Shown: positions 27,232 to 36,776, counted from the stretch's first letter. The stretch is 64,000 bases of DNA from NORP259 sp041398705 (GCA_041398705.1 JAWKUI010000007.1:62001-126000), one strand, 5' to 3'. Numbers and translations are program-made. The notes: generated from the letters alone by a model not told the origin.

Positions 27232-29628
27232 CTAGAAGAACTGGACCTCGAGACCCTCGGTGAAGTTCGAGGTGTTGCTCGGGTTCAGGTCACGGAACCA
27301 GCACTGGAAGTACCAGGTCTCGCCCGACTGCACCGCGTGCGCCGGGTTCAGGGGCAGGGCGGTCAGGTCCACCATCATCTGGATCGACCCGCTCACCCCG
27401 GTCGAGCCGAACTGACCAAAGCCGTTGAAGCGCCCCAAGGTACCCCCGAGGCACAGGATGCCCTGGGACCCCGGAACGTTGGGCTGGAAGCCTACCGCCG
27501 AGCCCACCAGGAAGTAGGCGAACTGGTTGAGCGGAAGGTTCTCGGCGATCAGGGTCAGGTCGTTGTCGAGGGCCAATTGGCTTCCGAAGCCACGCATGGT
27601 GCCGGAAACCCCACCCGAGTGCAGGTTGGCCGGACCACAGAAGGTCGTATTGATCGGACCCGAACCACCGCACTGCACCGATCCGACGCGCACGTTGTCG
27701 ATGCCGGCTTCCACGATGGTCTGCGGATCGCTGTCGTTGGCGGTGAACCGGATGCGCGCGTTGGCGGATGCGGTCAGACCGGCCGCGCCCCACTGGCCCG
27801 CGCTGATCTCCAGCGGATGCCAATCCAGGCCGCCATCCGCGGTGATATCCGCCACCACAATCCACGGTCCCGTCGTGCCGTTGCTGCTCATCTCCACCAG
27901 CAGGTGGTCGGTGGAGTTCGGATCGCTCAAGAATAGGTAGTAGTCGAAGTACACCGAAGCCCCGCTCTGCAGGTCGATCACCGGCGAGGTCAAGCGCACC
28001 GCTCCCCCATCCACATCGGTGTTGCCCACCGCGTTCTGGGTCAGGTAGCACATGCCGCTGCCATCGCTATCCGAAGCGGGATCGTAAGCCCAGCCCGCAT
28101 CGTTGACCGGTACGCCACGTTGCCAGCCGCCAGAGGTCGCCCCGAGGATCTCGGTGCTCCAACCCAGGTTCGCCTGGAAGTGGTCCTCGAACTGCAGGCT
28201 CGCGATACCGACTTCCGCGGAGAACGGCGCGTTCGATCCCTGAGCAGGGATCACCTTCAGGCCGCAGCTCACGAGGTTGGCGGAGAAGTAGTACTCCAGC
28301 GCTTGGCCGCAGGACGGCCCGGGGATGTTCGCCCCCCAGATCGTGCCCGCGCCCTGGCTGAGGGGCAGGGTCGTGAAGGCCCCGGCGCCTTGGCGGTAAT
28401 GCACCGCCACCGAGCCGGCCACCACGGTTCCGGTCAAGCTCACGGCCACCGGAACCGGGTTGCTCGGGGGCACCAACATGCCCGGTTGCGTCGCGACCGT
28501 CATACCACCCGCGTTGCACACGCCTTGCGGGCTGGCCAGCGCGGCCTGCAATCCCGGGTGGTTGAGGTTCGTGCCGGAGTTGTAGCCGCTGCTCGAGCAG
28601 CCGCCGTGAGTGTGGATTCCGATCGCTTCACCGGTTTGTTCCCAGATCACCGGCGAACCGGAGTTGCCCCCCTCGGTGTCGGTGGTGTACCCCAGCGCCG
28701 TGCCGCTGTTGACCGCCATCGGCCCCAGGTGCGTCTGCTGGATCTGGTTGTAGGTGGCCGGCGTACTGTCGGTGCCAAAACCCGTGACGCGGATGGTGTT
28801 GCCCGCCGGAGCCGGCGCCACACCCAGGATGTAGGTGCTGCCCTGGGCTTCCGCCGCGGTCAAACCGGTGTTCGAGTTGGGGAAGGTACCGAAGTAGCCC
28901 CAGTCATTGCCGATGCCCTGACCACCGTTGCTCTGGATCGAGGACGGATCGACCGCGTACTGGTCGCTGGCGGGCGGGTGGACCAACCCACCGCTCGCGG
29001 TGGACATCGGCACGTTGAACTCCAGAACGTTGATGTTGCCGGTGCAGTGGCCCGCCGTCAGGGCACAGTTGCTGCAATCGTTGATCAGCCAACCCGTGCA
29101 ACCGATGGGCAACAAGCGGCCCGCGCGCGGATCGGACGAAGGCACCCGGTCATCGGTCGAGCCGCACTGGCTGCCGAACACTCCCCAAGCCATGTCGATA
29201 TGGTCCAGCGCCACGCGGTGACGACCGGTGCCCGGATACGCGACCAAGTCGACTTCGACGGCATCCCCGTTGAAGTAGGCGCTCGAATAGCCCCACTGAC
29301 GCAGGTGCATCGCGTTCAGCTCCTGAACCGAACCGTCCGCATGCGAGGTGATGCGCACGAAAGCACCGGTGCCTTGGAACAGGTCCCCTCCGAGCGAGCA
29401 CACCGACTCATCGAAGTACAAACGCATCCAGGACGAACCCGGCACGGACACCGTGAAAGACGCGACTACCGCGCGCTGCGTACCGGTGTTGCCAGCCCAC
29501 CCTGTGTCCATGTAGAGCGACATCTCGGTCTGCTCCTCCATGTGCGTCTGGGCCTGAACTACGGGTACCGCGAACACCGTTGCGCCAAGCAGGCACAACC
29601 CATGCAGGGATTTCGAAAGTTTGGACAT
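27232..29628 (-). CDS. Exported trypsin-like serine protease with the shared C-terminal domain
   Basis: 798 residues. Signal peptide at about 1-27 (MSKLSKSLHGLCLLGATVFA). The chymotrypsin-fold domain spans roughly 170-375: catalytic His in ALTAGHC, Asp in GNDWGYF and Ser in TEGGNSGSP, all in the right order, so it should be active. Next come an Ig-like stretch (about 375-480) and a jelly-roll region (about 485-655: YFDYYLFLS, AGIDNVRVG) like those that follow bacterial proteases. The last ~140 residues are the shared domain (TTFCGPA, NQFAYFLVG, LCLGGTLGRFN, WYFQCWFRD). Probably cleaves extracellular protein, feeding the peptide transporters; that link is inference. Confidence 0.85.
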   Translation of the reverse strand: MSKLSKSLHGLCLLGATVFAVPVVQAQTHMEEQTEMSLYMDTGWAGNTGTQRAVVASFTVSVPGSSWMRLYFDESVCSLGGDLFQGTGAFVRITSHADGSVQELNAMHLRQWGYSSAYFNGDAVEVDLVAYPGTGRHRVALDHIDMAWGVFGSQCGSTDDRVPSSDPRAGRLLPIGCTGWLINDCSNCALTAGHCTGNINVLEFNVPMSTASGGLVHPPASDQYAVDPSSIQSNGGQGIGNDWGYFGTFPNSNTGLTAAEAQGSTYILGVAPAPAGNTIRVTGFGTDSTPATYNQIQQTHLGPMAVNSGTALGYTTDTEGGNSGSPVIWEQTGEAIGIHTHGGCSSSGYNSGTNLNHPGLQAALASPQGVCNAGGMTVATQPGMLVPPSNPVPVAVSLTGTVVAGSVAVHYRQGAGAFTTLPLSQGAGTIWGANIPGPSCGQALEYYFSANLVSCGLKVIPAQGSNAPFSAEVGIASLQFEDHFQANLGWSTEILGATSGGWQRGVPVNDAGWAYDPASDSDGSGMCYLTQNAVGNTDVDGGAVRLTSPVIDLQSGASVYFDYYLFLSDPNSTDHLLVEMSSNGTTGPWIVVADITADGGLDWHPLEISAGQWGAAGLTASANARIRFTANDSDPQTIVEAGIDNVRVGSVQCGGSGPINTTFCGPANLHSGGVSGTMRGFGSQLALDNDLTLIAENLPLNQFAYFLVGSAVGFQPNVPGSQGILCLGGTLGRFNGFGQFGSTGVSGSIQMMVDLTALPLNPAHAVQSGETWYFQCWFRDLNPSNTSNFTEGLEVQFF

Positions 29629-29730
29629 GGAGAGAGAGGGTTCCTGGGAGAAGGCAGGAGAGTCGGGCCCCATGGTATCCGAATTCCTATGATCCCTGGC
29701 AAGGGATCCGCCCTCGGCGGGCCCCTCCCC

Positions 29731-30660
29731 CTACCCCGGCGCGCCCACCCGTGGCACCCACATGCGCAGGGCCCCCGGCTGCACCCGGATTCGGAGGTCC
29801 GCCATCCGACCCATGGCGTCCCCATCCGCCTGCCAATCGAACGGCTGCGGCGCCCGGATCACCAGCTCCCGGCCCCGGCCATACCGGGCCAGGCTCTCCG
29901 GCAGGCGCCTGTGCCCCATCGCGGCGAACAGGCTGAGCGCGGTGTTCGGCGTCCAGCCCGGGCGCAAGGCCACGAAGTCCAGCAGGCCATCGCAGGCGTT
30001 GGCCTCGGGATTCGGGGACCAGCCCTTCGCGTACGTCTGGATGTTGCTGACGATGCATCCGGTGAACGCGCCCTCCACCTCTCGACCGTCCAGTTCCAGC
30101 CGGAAACGCCGCCTCCCGGGTTTGAGCATCGCCGCCGCGCCGATCACCCCGTAGAGCGAATCCCCGTGCAGCCGGTACCAGCGGGACAAGGCCCCGCGCC
30201 GCGCCCGCTCCATCCACGCGGCGATCTGCGCGTCGTACCCCACGCCGACCATCGCCAGCACGAGCTTCTCCCCCGCCCAGAACACGTCCATGCAGACCTC
30301 ACGCCCGTCGAGCAGGGCATCGATGGCCTTGTCCGGGTCCTGCGGCACCCCCCACTCGCGCGCCACCACGTTGGCGTTGCCGAGCGGCACGTGCGCCAGG
30401 CACGGGGAATGCTCCCGTTGGACCAATCCCTGGGCCGCCTGCCGCAAGGTACCGTCCCCGCCCACCACGAACAGGAAACCCACCGAAGCGGGCAATTGGC
30501 GGGCGGTTTCGGCCCCGTGGTCTTCGGCCGAGGTGGCGCTCTGGGTGGCGGTGAGCCCACGCCCCCGCAGGGCCTGGGCCAACCGCTCGGCGAGGCGCGG
30601 CGCCCGGCCTTGCCCCGCCACCGGGTTGAACAGGATGTGCGCGTGATCGCCGGATTGCAT
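29731..30660 (-). CDS. Diacylglycerol/sphingosine kinase-like lipid kinase
   Basis: 309 residues of the YegS/DgkB/LCB5 family, which phosphorylates lipid hydroxyls with ATP at the membrane. The nucleotide site is the conserved FVVGGDGTLRQAAQGL near residues 63-78, followed by the PLGNANVVAREWG motif. A second conserved block is MVGVGYDAQIAAWM, and DGLLDFVALRPG lies in the C-terminal lobe. Three bases separate its start from the crcB stop, so both are probably in one transcript. The lipid substrate is not predictable. Confidence 0.87.
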   Translation of the reverse strand: MQSGDHAHILFNPVAGQGRAPRLAERLAQALRGRGLTATQSATSAEDHGAETARQLPASVGFLFVVGGDGTLRQAAQGLVQREHSPCLAHVPLGNANVVAREWGVPQDPDKAIDALLDGREVCMDVFWAGEKLVLAMVGVGYDAQIAAWMERARRGALSRWYRLHGDSLYGVIGAAAMLKPGRRRFRLELDGREVEGAFTGCIVSNIQTYAKGWSPNPEANACDGLLDFVALRPGWTPNTALSLFAAMGHRRLPESLARYGRGRELVIRAPQPFDWQADGDAMGRMADLRIRVQPGALRMWVPRVGAPG

Positions 30661-30663
30661 GCT

Positions 30664-31032
30664 TCAGGCCGCCGTGCGCAACGCGATCCAAAGGGCCAGG
30701 CCCGACAACACCAGGCTCGAAGCCACATAGGCCCCCGCCAATCCGGTCTGCCCGCGGTGCATCAGGGTGTAGGTCTCGTGCCCGAAGGTCGAGAAGGTCG
30801 TGAACGAGCCCAGGAAACCGCTCACCAGCAGCCAGCGGTGCCGGTCGGTGAGCCAGGGCCGCGGGGACTCGATCCCCAGCAGGTGCCCGATGGCCGCGCA
30901 GCCGAGCACGTTCACCACGAGCGTGGCCCAGGGAAAACCCGCCACGCGCACCCCGGCCAGCAGCAAGGCCACCCCATACCGCGCCATCGCACCGGCCGCG
31001 CCCCCCAGGGCGACCCACAAGAAAGGGACCAT
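30664..31032 (-). CDS. crcB: Fluoride ion channel CrcB
   Basis: 122 residues, four membrane helices, small dual-topology fluoride exporter. It shows the family motifs GGAAGAMARYG, WATLVVNVLGC and GFLGSFTTFSTFGHE, the last carrying the Phe-box and Thr residues of the pore. The ATG at 31032 starts MVPFLWVALGG; in-frame codons farther upstream are low-complexity and unlikely. I looked for a fluoride riboswitch upstream and did not recognise one. Confidence 0.92.
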   Translation of the reverse strand: MVPFLWVALGGAAGAMARYGVALLLAGVRVAGFPWATLVVNVLGCAAIGHLLGIESPRPWLTDRHRWLLVSGFLGSFTTFSTFGHETYTLMHRGQTGLAGAYVASSLVLSGLALWIALRTAA

Positions 31033-31297
31033 AGGCCGCCAGTCTAGGGACCCACCGGCCCCGGTACATGCGCTTTTTGACCCGCGCACCAAGGGGTGGG
31101 ATGCGGCCCGCGGCCGCGACGATATCGCGCTTAAAAGGCGACGGACCCCGGTCAGGGGCCCGTCCAGGCCCTCTCCCGTGGGCCCTGTCGGGGACACAAC
31201 GAGTGATCCGACTCCCTCCCCGGAGCAATCCCCGTGCCAATGCGGAATCGGCCCCGGCGCCCCCGCCAGGGCCGCTGATGCTTGCCCCCTGTGCGGC

Positions 31298-31319
31298 CCG
31301 CACACCCCGGGGTGTGCGG
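31298..31319. promoter_or_regulatory. 22-base perfect palindrome
   Basis: ccgcacacccc-ggggtgtgcgg is an exact palindrome 266 bases upstream of crcB; a second small palindrome (gtgcgg-c-ccgcac) overlaps it on the left. It could be an operator or the top of a hairpin; no factor can be named. Confidence 0.35.
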
Positions 31320-31361
31320 CCGCGCACACCTGGCCACAGGGAACCGACCCGACGGAATGGA

Positions 31362-31397
31362 CGCGCCCCGGCCCCGCCGAAGCGGTGCCGGGGCGCG
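31362..31397 (-). terminator. Terminator hairpin of the phytase-like gene
   Basis: An 11-bp perfect stem (cgcgccccggc / gccggggcgcg) with a 14-base loop, 16 bases after the stop at 31414. Confidence 0.55.
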
Positions 31398-31413
31398 GTA
31401 TGGCCGGGCAGGC

Positions 31414-33741
31414 CTACTTGGCGGCTTCGATCGAGAACAAGCGGGTTTCGCCGCTGTTGTCATCGACACCGTCGTTGTCGTTGCAGATCCACAGTTTGCC
31501 GTCGGCGGTCAGGGTCAGGCCTTCGAGCTTCTCCGGCACGGGGCCGCCGGTGAAATCGAAAGCACCATCGAGCAGCAGGTCCGACATCAGGGACTTGCTG
31601 AGCACCGGCAGGGTCTGGCCTTGGGGCGCGAAGTCGACCCCTGCCACCGAGAACCGGTAGATGCGCTTGACCGCCGCATCGCTGCCGGCGCGGTTGTCGC
31701 GTTCGATCACGGCAAACTCGGGACCCCCGAGGTGCACGATCTCGGACAGCCCCACCCAGCCGCCGAAGGGCGAAGCCACCGCGTCGAGCGGATAGTGGGC
31801 AAAGGTCCAAGCATCGGCCTTCAGGTCGTAACGCGCGATGCGCACCAGGCCCGCGCCGTCGCCGGCCCCGGCCCATTCGCGCTGCATGGCCACGTAGACG
31901 AAGTTGCCGCGGCGGGCGACCCCTTCGAAACCGAAACGCAGTTGTTCGTTCTGCACATCCATCGGCAGCAGCACGGTGCGCGCGATGGTGCCGTCGGCTT
32001 CGACGAGCAGCAGCATGTTGGGCGACTCGAACGGGCGGTTGGCCGGATTGCTCACGCCGCCAGACAGGTTGCCAGCCCCCTCGGAGACCACCCAGAAGCG
32101 GCCCCCGGGCGCGGCGCAGATGCCCTCGAGGTCGAGGTTCACCGTACCATCGTCGTTCACGAAATCCGCCGGCACGAAGTCATCGCTGCCCGGCAGGTTC
32201 GCCTTCAGGCCTTTCAGCGCCTCCAGCAGCTTGCCCTGCCCGTCGGTCAGCGGCAGGTCCCCGGTGATGCGCGCCGGCTTGTGGTTGTGCAGCGTGATCT
32301 CGTAGATGCGGCTCTTCTTGTAGTAGCTGTCGTGCACCGCGAACAACCGATTCGGGTTCGAGCGGGTCGCCAGGCCCGACAGGGCCGCCCACGGAATCGG
32401 GGTTCCATCGGCGCGGTTGCGCGAGGCGATATCGGGGTAGTTCGACTGCCCGGTGCGGCCGTAGATCATCACGCTCGCGCGGATGCCATCGTCGCGGCTG
32501 TCGACTTCGCAAGCGACCACGAGCAGATCGCGCTCGGGGATCGCATGCACGCCCTCCGGCCCGACGCTAGTCGGCAAGGCCTGCAGGGCCACCGGGTGGA
32601 ACGCGCCGAACAAGGGCCCGCCGAATAGCTGGTACACGAGCACCATGTTGGCGCGCTCGGTGCCGACGAACAGATACTTGTCCGTTCCGAAACGCGCGAA
32701 TTCGACCGCTTCGGGCTCGCTTCCCTTGTTCTCGCTGCGGCTCTCGGGATAGTGGCCGAGGCCCATGGCAAAGTGATCCACGTCCGACGCGCTGTCGAAC
32801 AACACCTGGCCGAAAAGGTTCCAGGTGGTGAAGCCGCGGCTGCCCCCGTTCCAATCGCCTTCGTTGGCGGTGGCCAGGGTGAACAACGAGGTCCAGCAGA
32901 TCGCATCGGGTTCGCGCGGCACATCGGAAAGCGACGCGTTCGGTTCGATCAGGTCGTTCTCGTTGTTGTCGATGTTCTCAAGGTCCACCGTGCCGCAGGA
33001 GAAGTGCGACCACACGTTGCCCGTGGGCAGGTACACCAGCACGCAGTGGTTGTTCTCCTGCAAGGTCACCGCAGCGACGTTCAGGGCGTTGATCGACACG
33101 TACTCGGGCTCGGGATCTTCGGGCGCGATGTCTGCCAGACCGGTCAGATCGACCGTGCGGGTGGCCCATTGGTCCACGCCGCCCACCAGGTCGACGATCA
33201 CCAGGAAGCCGGCGGGCATCTGCGGCAGACCGCCGTCGCCCAGGTCCTCATCCCGCTCGTTTTCGATGGCGATGGCTGCATAGTGCCCATCCGGACTGAT
33301 CGCGATCGAGTCGGGCTGACCGCCGAGGGGCAGGCTGCGCACGATCTGCTGCGTGACCAGGTCGACCACGACGAGCTCGCCGGAGGTCTGCACATAGTCC
33401 ACGCTGGTGTTCACGCAGGCGAGGGCATACCCCCCGTGGGCCGCCACCGAAGTCGGCTCGCCCGGCAAAGCCACCACGCCGCCGGGCAACGGGTGAGAAG
33501 GGTCCGTGATGTCGATGAAACCCAGGTGCTCTGACTCGGAATCGGTGTAGATGAGCAGGTTGCCGCCCATCGCATGGGTCACGATCTCGGCGACGACTTC
33601 ATCGGCCACATCGCTGTTGCGGAAGGCTTCGAAGGTCGCGAGGCGCTGGAAGGGCCCCTGGTCGAGCTGGAAGGCCTGTTGCGCCAGGCCCGGCGCGGCC
33701 AGCCCGAGCAGGCCGGCGACGAAGAGAGTTTGTTTGTGCAT
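31414..33741 (-). CDS. Exported beta-propeller protein with a phytase-like esterase domain
   Basis: 775 residues. Signal peptide at about 1-20 (MHKQTLFVAGLLGLAAPGLA). Residues about 40-400 read as a beta-propeller: repeats such as LGFIDITDPSHPLPGG, GELVVVDLVTQQIVRSLPLG and PDSIAISPDGHYAAIAIEN, as in choice-of-anchor I and LVIVD-type surface proteins. From about 450 to the end it resembles the esterase-like activity of phytase family: SRIYEITLHNHKPARITG, DLEGICAAPGGRFWVVSEG and GLTLTADGKLWICNDNDG. It may bind or act on phosphate esters outside the cell. It lacks the ~150-residue C-terminal domain of the other exported proteins here. The start at 33741 begins the signal peptide. Confidence 0.8.
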   Translation of the reverse strand: MHKQTLFVAGLLGLAAPGLAQQAFQLDQGPFQRLATFEAFRNSDVADEVVAEIVTHAMGGNLLIYTDSESEHLGFIDITDPSHPLPGGVVALPGEPTSVAAHGGYALACVNTSVDYVQTSGELVVVDLVTQQIVRSLPLGGQPDSIAISPDGHYAAIAIENERDEDLGDGGLPQMPAGFLVIVDLVGGVDQWATRTVDLTGLADIAPEDPEPEYVSINALNVAAVTLQENNHCVLVYLPTGNVWSHFSCGTVDLENIDNNENDLIEPNASLSDVPREPDAICWTSLFTLATANEGDWNGGSRGFTTWNLFGQVLFDSASDVDHFAMGLGHYPESRSENKGSEPEAVEFARFGTDKYLFVGTERANMVLVYQLFGGPLFGAFHPVALQALPTSVGPEGVHAIPERDLLVVACEVDSRDDGIRASVMIYGRTGQSNYPDIASRNRADGTPIPWAALSGLATRSNPNRLFAVHDSYYKKSRIYEITLHNHKPARITGDLPLTDGQGKLLEALKGLKANLPGSDDFVPADFVNDDGTVNLDLEGICAAPGGRFWVVSEGAGNLSGGVSNPANRPFESPNMLLLVEADGTIARTVLLPMDVQNEQLRFGFEGVARRGNFVYVAMQREWAGAGDGAGLVRIARYDLKADAWTFAHYPLDAVASPFGGWVGLSEIVHLGGPEFAVIERDNRAGSDAAVKRIYRFSVAGVDFAPQGQTLPVLSKSLMSDLLLDGAFDFTGGPVPEKLEGLTLTADGKLWICNDNDGVDDNSGETRLFSIEAAK

Positions 33742-34001
33742 GGTTCGCTTGCGGGTTGCCGGGTTGCGCTTCCGCCCCCCCGGGTTGAGCCCGCAGGCTA
33801 GGCACAAAAATCAACGCTCTGTTGCGCTGGCGTACAGAGGACCTCAAGCCGCGCCCCGCGCCTTCGGAACCCGGCTAACCACCGTCCTCCCCCCGCCTTA
33901 CACCCACTCCGGTCCCAGGAATCCGCCCAACTCTGCCCCCGCCATTGCGCCCCCTCCCCGTGCGCCCTACAACCCCGCTTGCCCCCTCACCCTCCCGCCC
34001 C

Positions 34002-34463
34002 ATGCCCATCGAAATCCGCCTCGAAACCCTCGAAGGCCCCGAGATCGCCGAACTCCTGCTCGCACACGCCGAACTGATGCGATCCCTCTCGCCGCCCGAG
34101 AGTTGCCACTTCCTGCCCATCGACGGCCTGCGCCACCCCGCCGTCACCGTCTGGTCCATGTGGGAAGCAGGCCACCTGCTCGGCTGCGGCGGCCTCAAGG
34201 ACCTCGGCCACCACCACGGCGAAATCAAGACCATGCACACCCGCGCCACCGAACGCGGCCGCGGCCTCGGGCAACAAATGCTGCTGCACATCCTCGAACA
34301 GGCCAAAACCCGCGGCATGACCCACCTCTTCCTCGAAACCGGCTCCCCCGCCGGCTTCGAACCCGCCCGCCGCCTGTACGAACGCCACGGCTTCGACTAC
34401 TGCGGCCCGTTCGGCGACTACAAGCTCGATCCCTACAGCGTGTTCATGAGCCGGGCGCTCTGA
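34002..34463 (+). CDS. GNAT-family N-acetyltransferase
   Basis: 153 residues; transfers acetyl from acetyl-CoA to an amine. The acetyl-CoA binding motif A is RGRGLGQQMLLHILEQA with the preceding EIKTMHTRATE strand, and motif B is ARRLYERHGFDYCGPFGDY. The start at 34002 (MPIEIRLETLEG) has the normal first beta-strand. Resembles small bacterial acetyltransferases of the PhnO/YiaC kind; the acceptor is unknown. Confidence 0.85.
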   Translation: MPIEIRLETLEGPEIAELLLAHAELMRSLSPPESCHFLPIDGLRHPAVTVWSMWEAGHLLGCGGLKDLGHHHGEIKTMHTRATERGRGLGQQMLLHILEQAKTRGMTHLFLETGSPAGFEPARRLYERHGFDYCGPFGDYKLDPYSVFMSRAL

Positions 34464-34497
34464 GCCCCCCGGCCTCAGGTACCTCCCCAAGAAACAC

Positions 34498-34535
34498 CGC
34501 GCGCCCGCCCGGGATTCCTCCCCGGCGGGCGCGCG
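34498..34535. terminator. Bidirectional terminator hairpin
   Basis: A 12-bp perfect stem (cgcgcgcccgcc / ggcgggcgcgcg) between the convergent GNAT and ychF genes, 34 and 19 bases from their stops. Confidence 0.6.
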
Positions 34536-34554
34536 TGTTGCGGATGGGGCGCGC

Positions 34555-35648
34555 TCAGCGGCCGATCAGGAAGTGGCACACGTCGTTTTCGCGCATGACG
34601 TAGTCGCGGCCTTCGGTGCGCAGTTTGCCGGCGGCTTTGATGGCGGCTTCGGTCTTGAATTGGATGAGGTCCGCGACCGAGTAGACTTCGGCGCGGATGT
34701 AGCCTTTTTCAAAGTCGGTGTGGATGACACCGGCGGCTTGCGGGCCTTTTTCGCCGCGGTGGATGGTCCAGGCGCGGATTTCCTTGGGGCCGGCGGTGTA
34801 GAAGGTCTGCAGGCCGAGCAGTGTGTAGGTGGCGCGGATGAGGCGGTCGAGGCCGGGGGTCTCGAGGCCCAGGTCGGCCATGAAGACGGCGCGTTCTTCC
34901 GGCTCCATGCCGCGCAGCTCGGCTTCGAGGTCGCTGCAGATCGGGATCCACTGGGAGCCGGTTTCGGCGGCGTGGGCGGCAACGGCCTGGGCGTGCACGT
35001 TGTTGCCGTCGAAGTCATCGTCGCCGACGTTGGCCACGTAGAGCACCGGCTTCATGGAAAGCAGACAGAGGGGCTTCAGCAGCGCCTCTTCTTCGGGTTT
35101 CCAATCGACCGTGCGCGCGCCCTTGCCCGTTTCGAGCAGGTCCTTCACACGGGTGAAAAGGTCGCGCTCGAGCACCGATTGTTTATCGCGCCGCTGCGCG
35201 CCTTCTTGAGACGCGTTCGATCGATTTGGTGGACCGTTTCGAGGTCCGCCAGCACCAGCTCGAGCTCGATGACCTCCATGTCGCCCTTGGGGTCGACCGC
35301 GCCGTCGCGCACGACGCTGGGGTTCTCGAAGCACCGCACCACGTGCATGATCGCGTCGGTCTCGCGGATGTTGGCCAGGGACTTGTTGCCGAGGCCCTCC
35401 CCCTTGCTCGCCCCCGCGATCAGGCCGGCGATGTCGACCACCTTGACCACCGCGGGGATGATCTTCTGGCTGTCGATGTGCGAGCGGATGATCTCGAGGT
35501 TCGGGTCCGGCACCTCGGCGACGGCCAGGTTCGGATCGATCGTGCAGAAGGGGAAGTTGCCGGACTCGGCTCCCGCTTCGGTCAGGGCGTTGAACAGGGT
35601 GGACTTGCCCACGTTGGGCAGGCCGACGATGCCACAGGAAACTGCCAT
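34555..35648 (-). CDS. ychF: Redox-regulated ATPase YchF, interrupted by an apparent frameshift
   Basis: Obg-family ATPase that associates with ribosomes. The N-terminal part (from the ATG at 35648) has GLPNVGKSTLFNALT, DIAGLIAGASKGEGLGNK and LADLETV. The C-terminal part, in a different frame, has VLYVANVGDDD, GLQTFYTAGPKEIRAWTI and the TGS domain to MRENDVCHFLIGR. The two halves join in the coiled-coil region between about 35185 and 35210. A missing base there would restore a protein of about 363 residues, the normal length. As written, the first frame stops at 35145. Either a sequencing error or a real disruption. Confidence 0.88.
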
Positions 35649-35666
35649 GGATGGATTTGCGTTGGA

Positions 35667-36050
35667 TCAGCCGAGGTAGGCGATGCAGTCGATCTCGACG
35701 GCCACGTCCTTGGGCAGGCGCGCCACTTCGACGGTGGCGCGGGCCGGCGGGGTCGGGCCTTGGAAGTACCGGCCGTAGATCTCGTTGACCACGGCGAAGT
35801 CCCCCATGTCTTTCAGGAAGACCTGGCACTTGACCACGCGGTCGAACCCGGCGCCGGCGGCTTGCAGCACGGCCTCCAAGTTCTTCAGCACGCGCTCGGT
35901 CTGAGCGCTCACGTCGCCCGCCACGATCTGCATGGTGGCCGGATCGAGCGGGATCTGGCCCGAGCAATAGAGCCAATCGCCAGCGCGCACGGCCTGGCTG
36001 TAGGGTCCGATGGCCTGGGGGGCCGCGTCGGTGGAGATGCGCTTGAGCAT
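35667..36050 (-). CDS. ridA: RidA-family enamine/imine deaminase
   Basis: 127 residues; hydrolyses reactive enamine/imine intermediates of PLP-enzymes. It carries the family blocks PQAIGPYSQAVRAGDWLYCSG, QTERVLKNLEAVLQAAG and PPARATVEVARLP with the catalytic Arg. The start ATG at 36050 (MLKRIST) fits the family. It is preceded by coaD with 7 bases between, and followed by ychF 18 bases later, suggesting a coaD-ridA-ychF transcript. Confidence 0.92.
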   Translation of the reverse strand: MLKRISTDAAPQAIGPYSQAVRAGDWLYCSGQIPLDPATMQIVAGDVSAQTERVLKNLEAVLQAAGAGFDRVVKCQVFLKDMGDFAVVNEIYGRYFQGPTPPARATVEVARLPKDVAVEIDCIAYLG

Positions 36051-36057
36051 GGGTCGA

Positions 36058-36540
36058 TCAGCGTTGGGATTGCAGGAGTTCCAGCACGGGCGCGGGCACA
36101 AACGGCGCCACGTCCCCGCCCATCTGGGCGATTTGGCGCACCAGGGTACTCGAAATGTGGGCGTGTTCGGGAGCGGATAGCAGCAGAACCGTCTCCACCT
36201 CGGGCAGCATGGCCCGGTTGGTGAGGCCCATTTGGCGCTCGTAGTCCAGATCGGCGGCGGTGCGCACCCCCCGCAGGATGGCCCGGGCGCCCAGTTCGCG
36301 GCAGCCTTCGACCAGCAGACCCGACATCAGCCGCACCTCGAGCCCGGGCAGGTGGGCCGTGCAGGCCCGGATCAGCTCCACCCGCTGCTCGGGGCTGAAC
36401 AGGTGCCCTTTGGAATGGTGCTGGGCCACCCCCACGACGAGCCGGGGGAAGAGGCGCAGACCCCGCTCGCACAGGTCCAGGTGGCCGCTGGTGAAGGGGT
36501 CGAAGGTGCCGGGGAAGACGGCCAAGGGCGAATCGCTCAT
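36058..36540 (-). CDS. coaD: Phosphopantetheine adenylyltransferase
   Basis: 160 residues; adenylates 4'-phosphopantetheine to dephospho-CoA, the penultimate step of CoA synthesis. The nucleotidyl-transferase motif is FPGTFDPFTSGH near residues 9-20, followed by GVAQHHSKGHLFSPEQRV, RGVRTAADLDYERQM and ISSTLVRQI near the C-terminus. The start at 36540 (MSDSPLAVFPG) is standard; an ATG at 36549 would add three residues. Length equals that of the family. Confidence 0.95.
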   Translation of the reverse strand: MSDSPLAVFPGTFDPFTSGHLDLCERGLRLFPRLVVGVAQHHSKGHLFSPEQRVELIRACTAHLPGLEVRLMSGLLVEGCRELGARAILRGVRTAADLDYERQMGLTNRAMLPEVETVLLLSAPEHAHISSTLVRQIAQMGGDVAPFVPAPVLELLQSQR

Positions 36541-36776
36541 GGCGGGCATGGTACCGAAAAAAGGGGCGGGATCCCTGCAACCGGGGGGCGTGGCGGGCGG
36601 TCTTTGGGTCTGTGCAGGCAGAGGATTCCAGCGAAGAAGGCGGACGGAGGCCGGGGCGCGGTTCCAGGCGGCGGGGGCTGGGGCCCGGCCGCGGGGGTGA
36701 ACCGGGACCGGGAGCCCGTGTTTCGCGCCCCCTACCGGACGCAGAAGAGCAGGTCCCGGGGACCGAAGGCGCCTCC

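Larger units (their letters stand above)
31033..31413. other. Intergenic stretch of 381 bases upstream of crcB
   Basis: No gene seen. It holds two palindromic structures, at 31298-31319 and 31362-31397. The remaining sequence is GC-rich without a recognisable promoter or riboswitch. Confidence 0.5.

Noticed and set aside
31033..31130. Fluoride riboswitch in front of crcB
   Set aside because: I could not find the conserved fluoride-riboswitch core in the upstream sequence.
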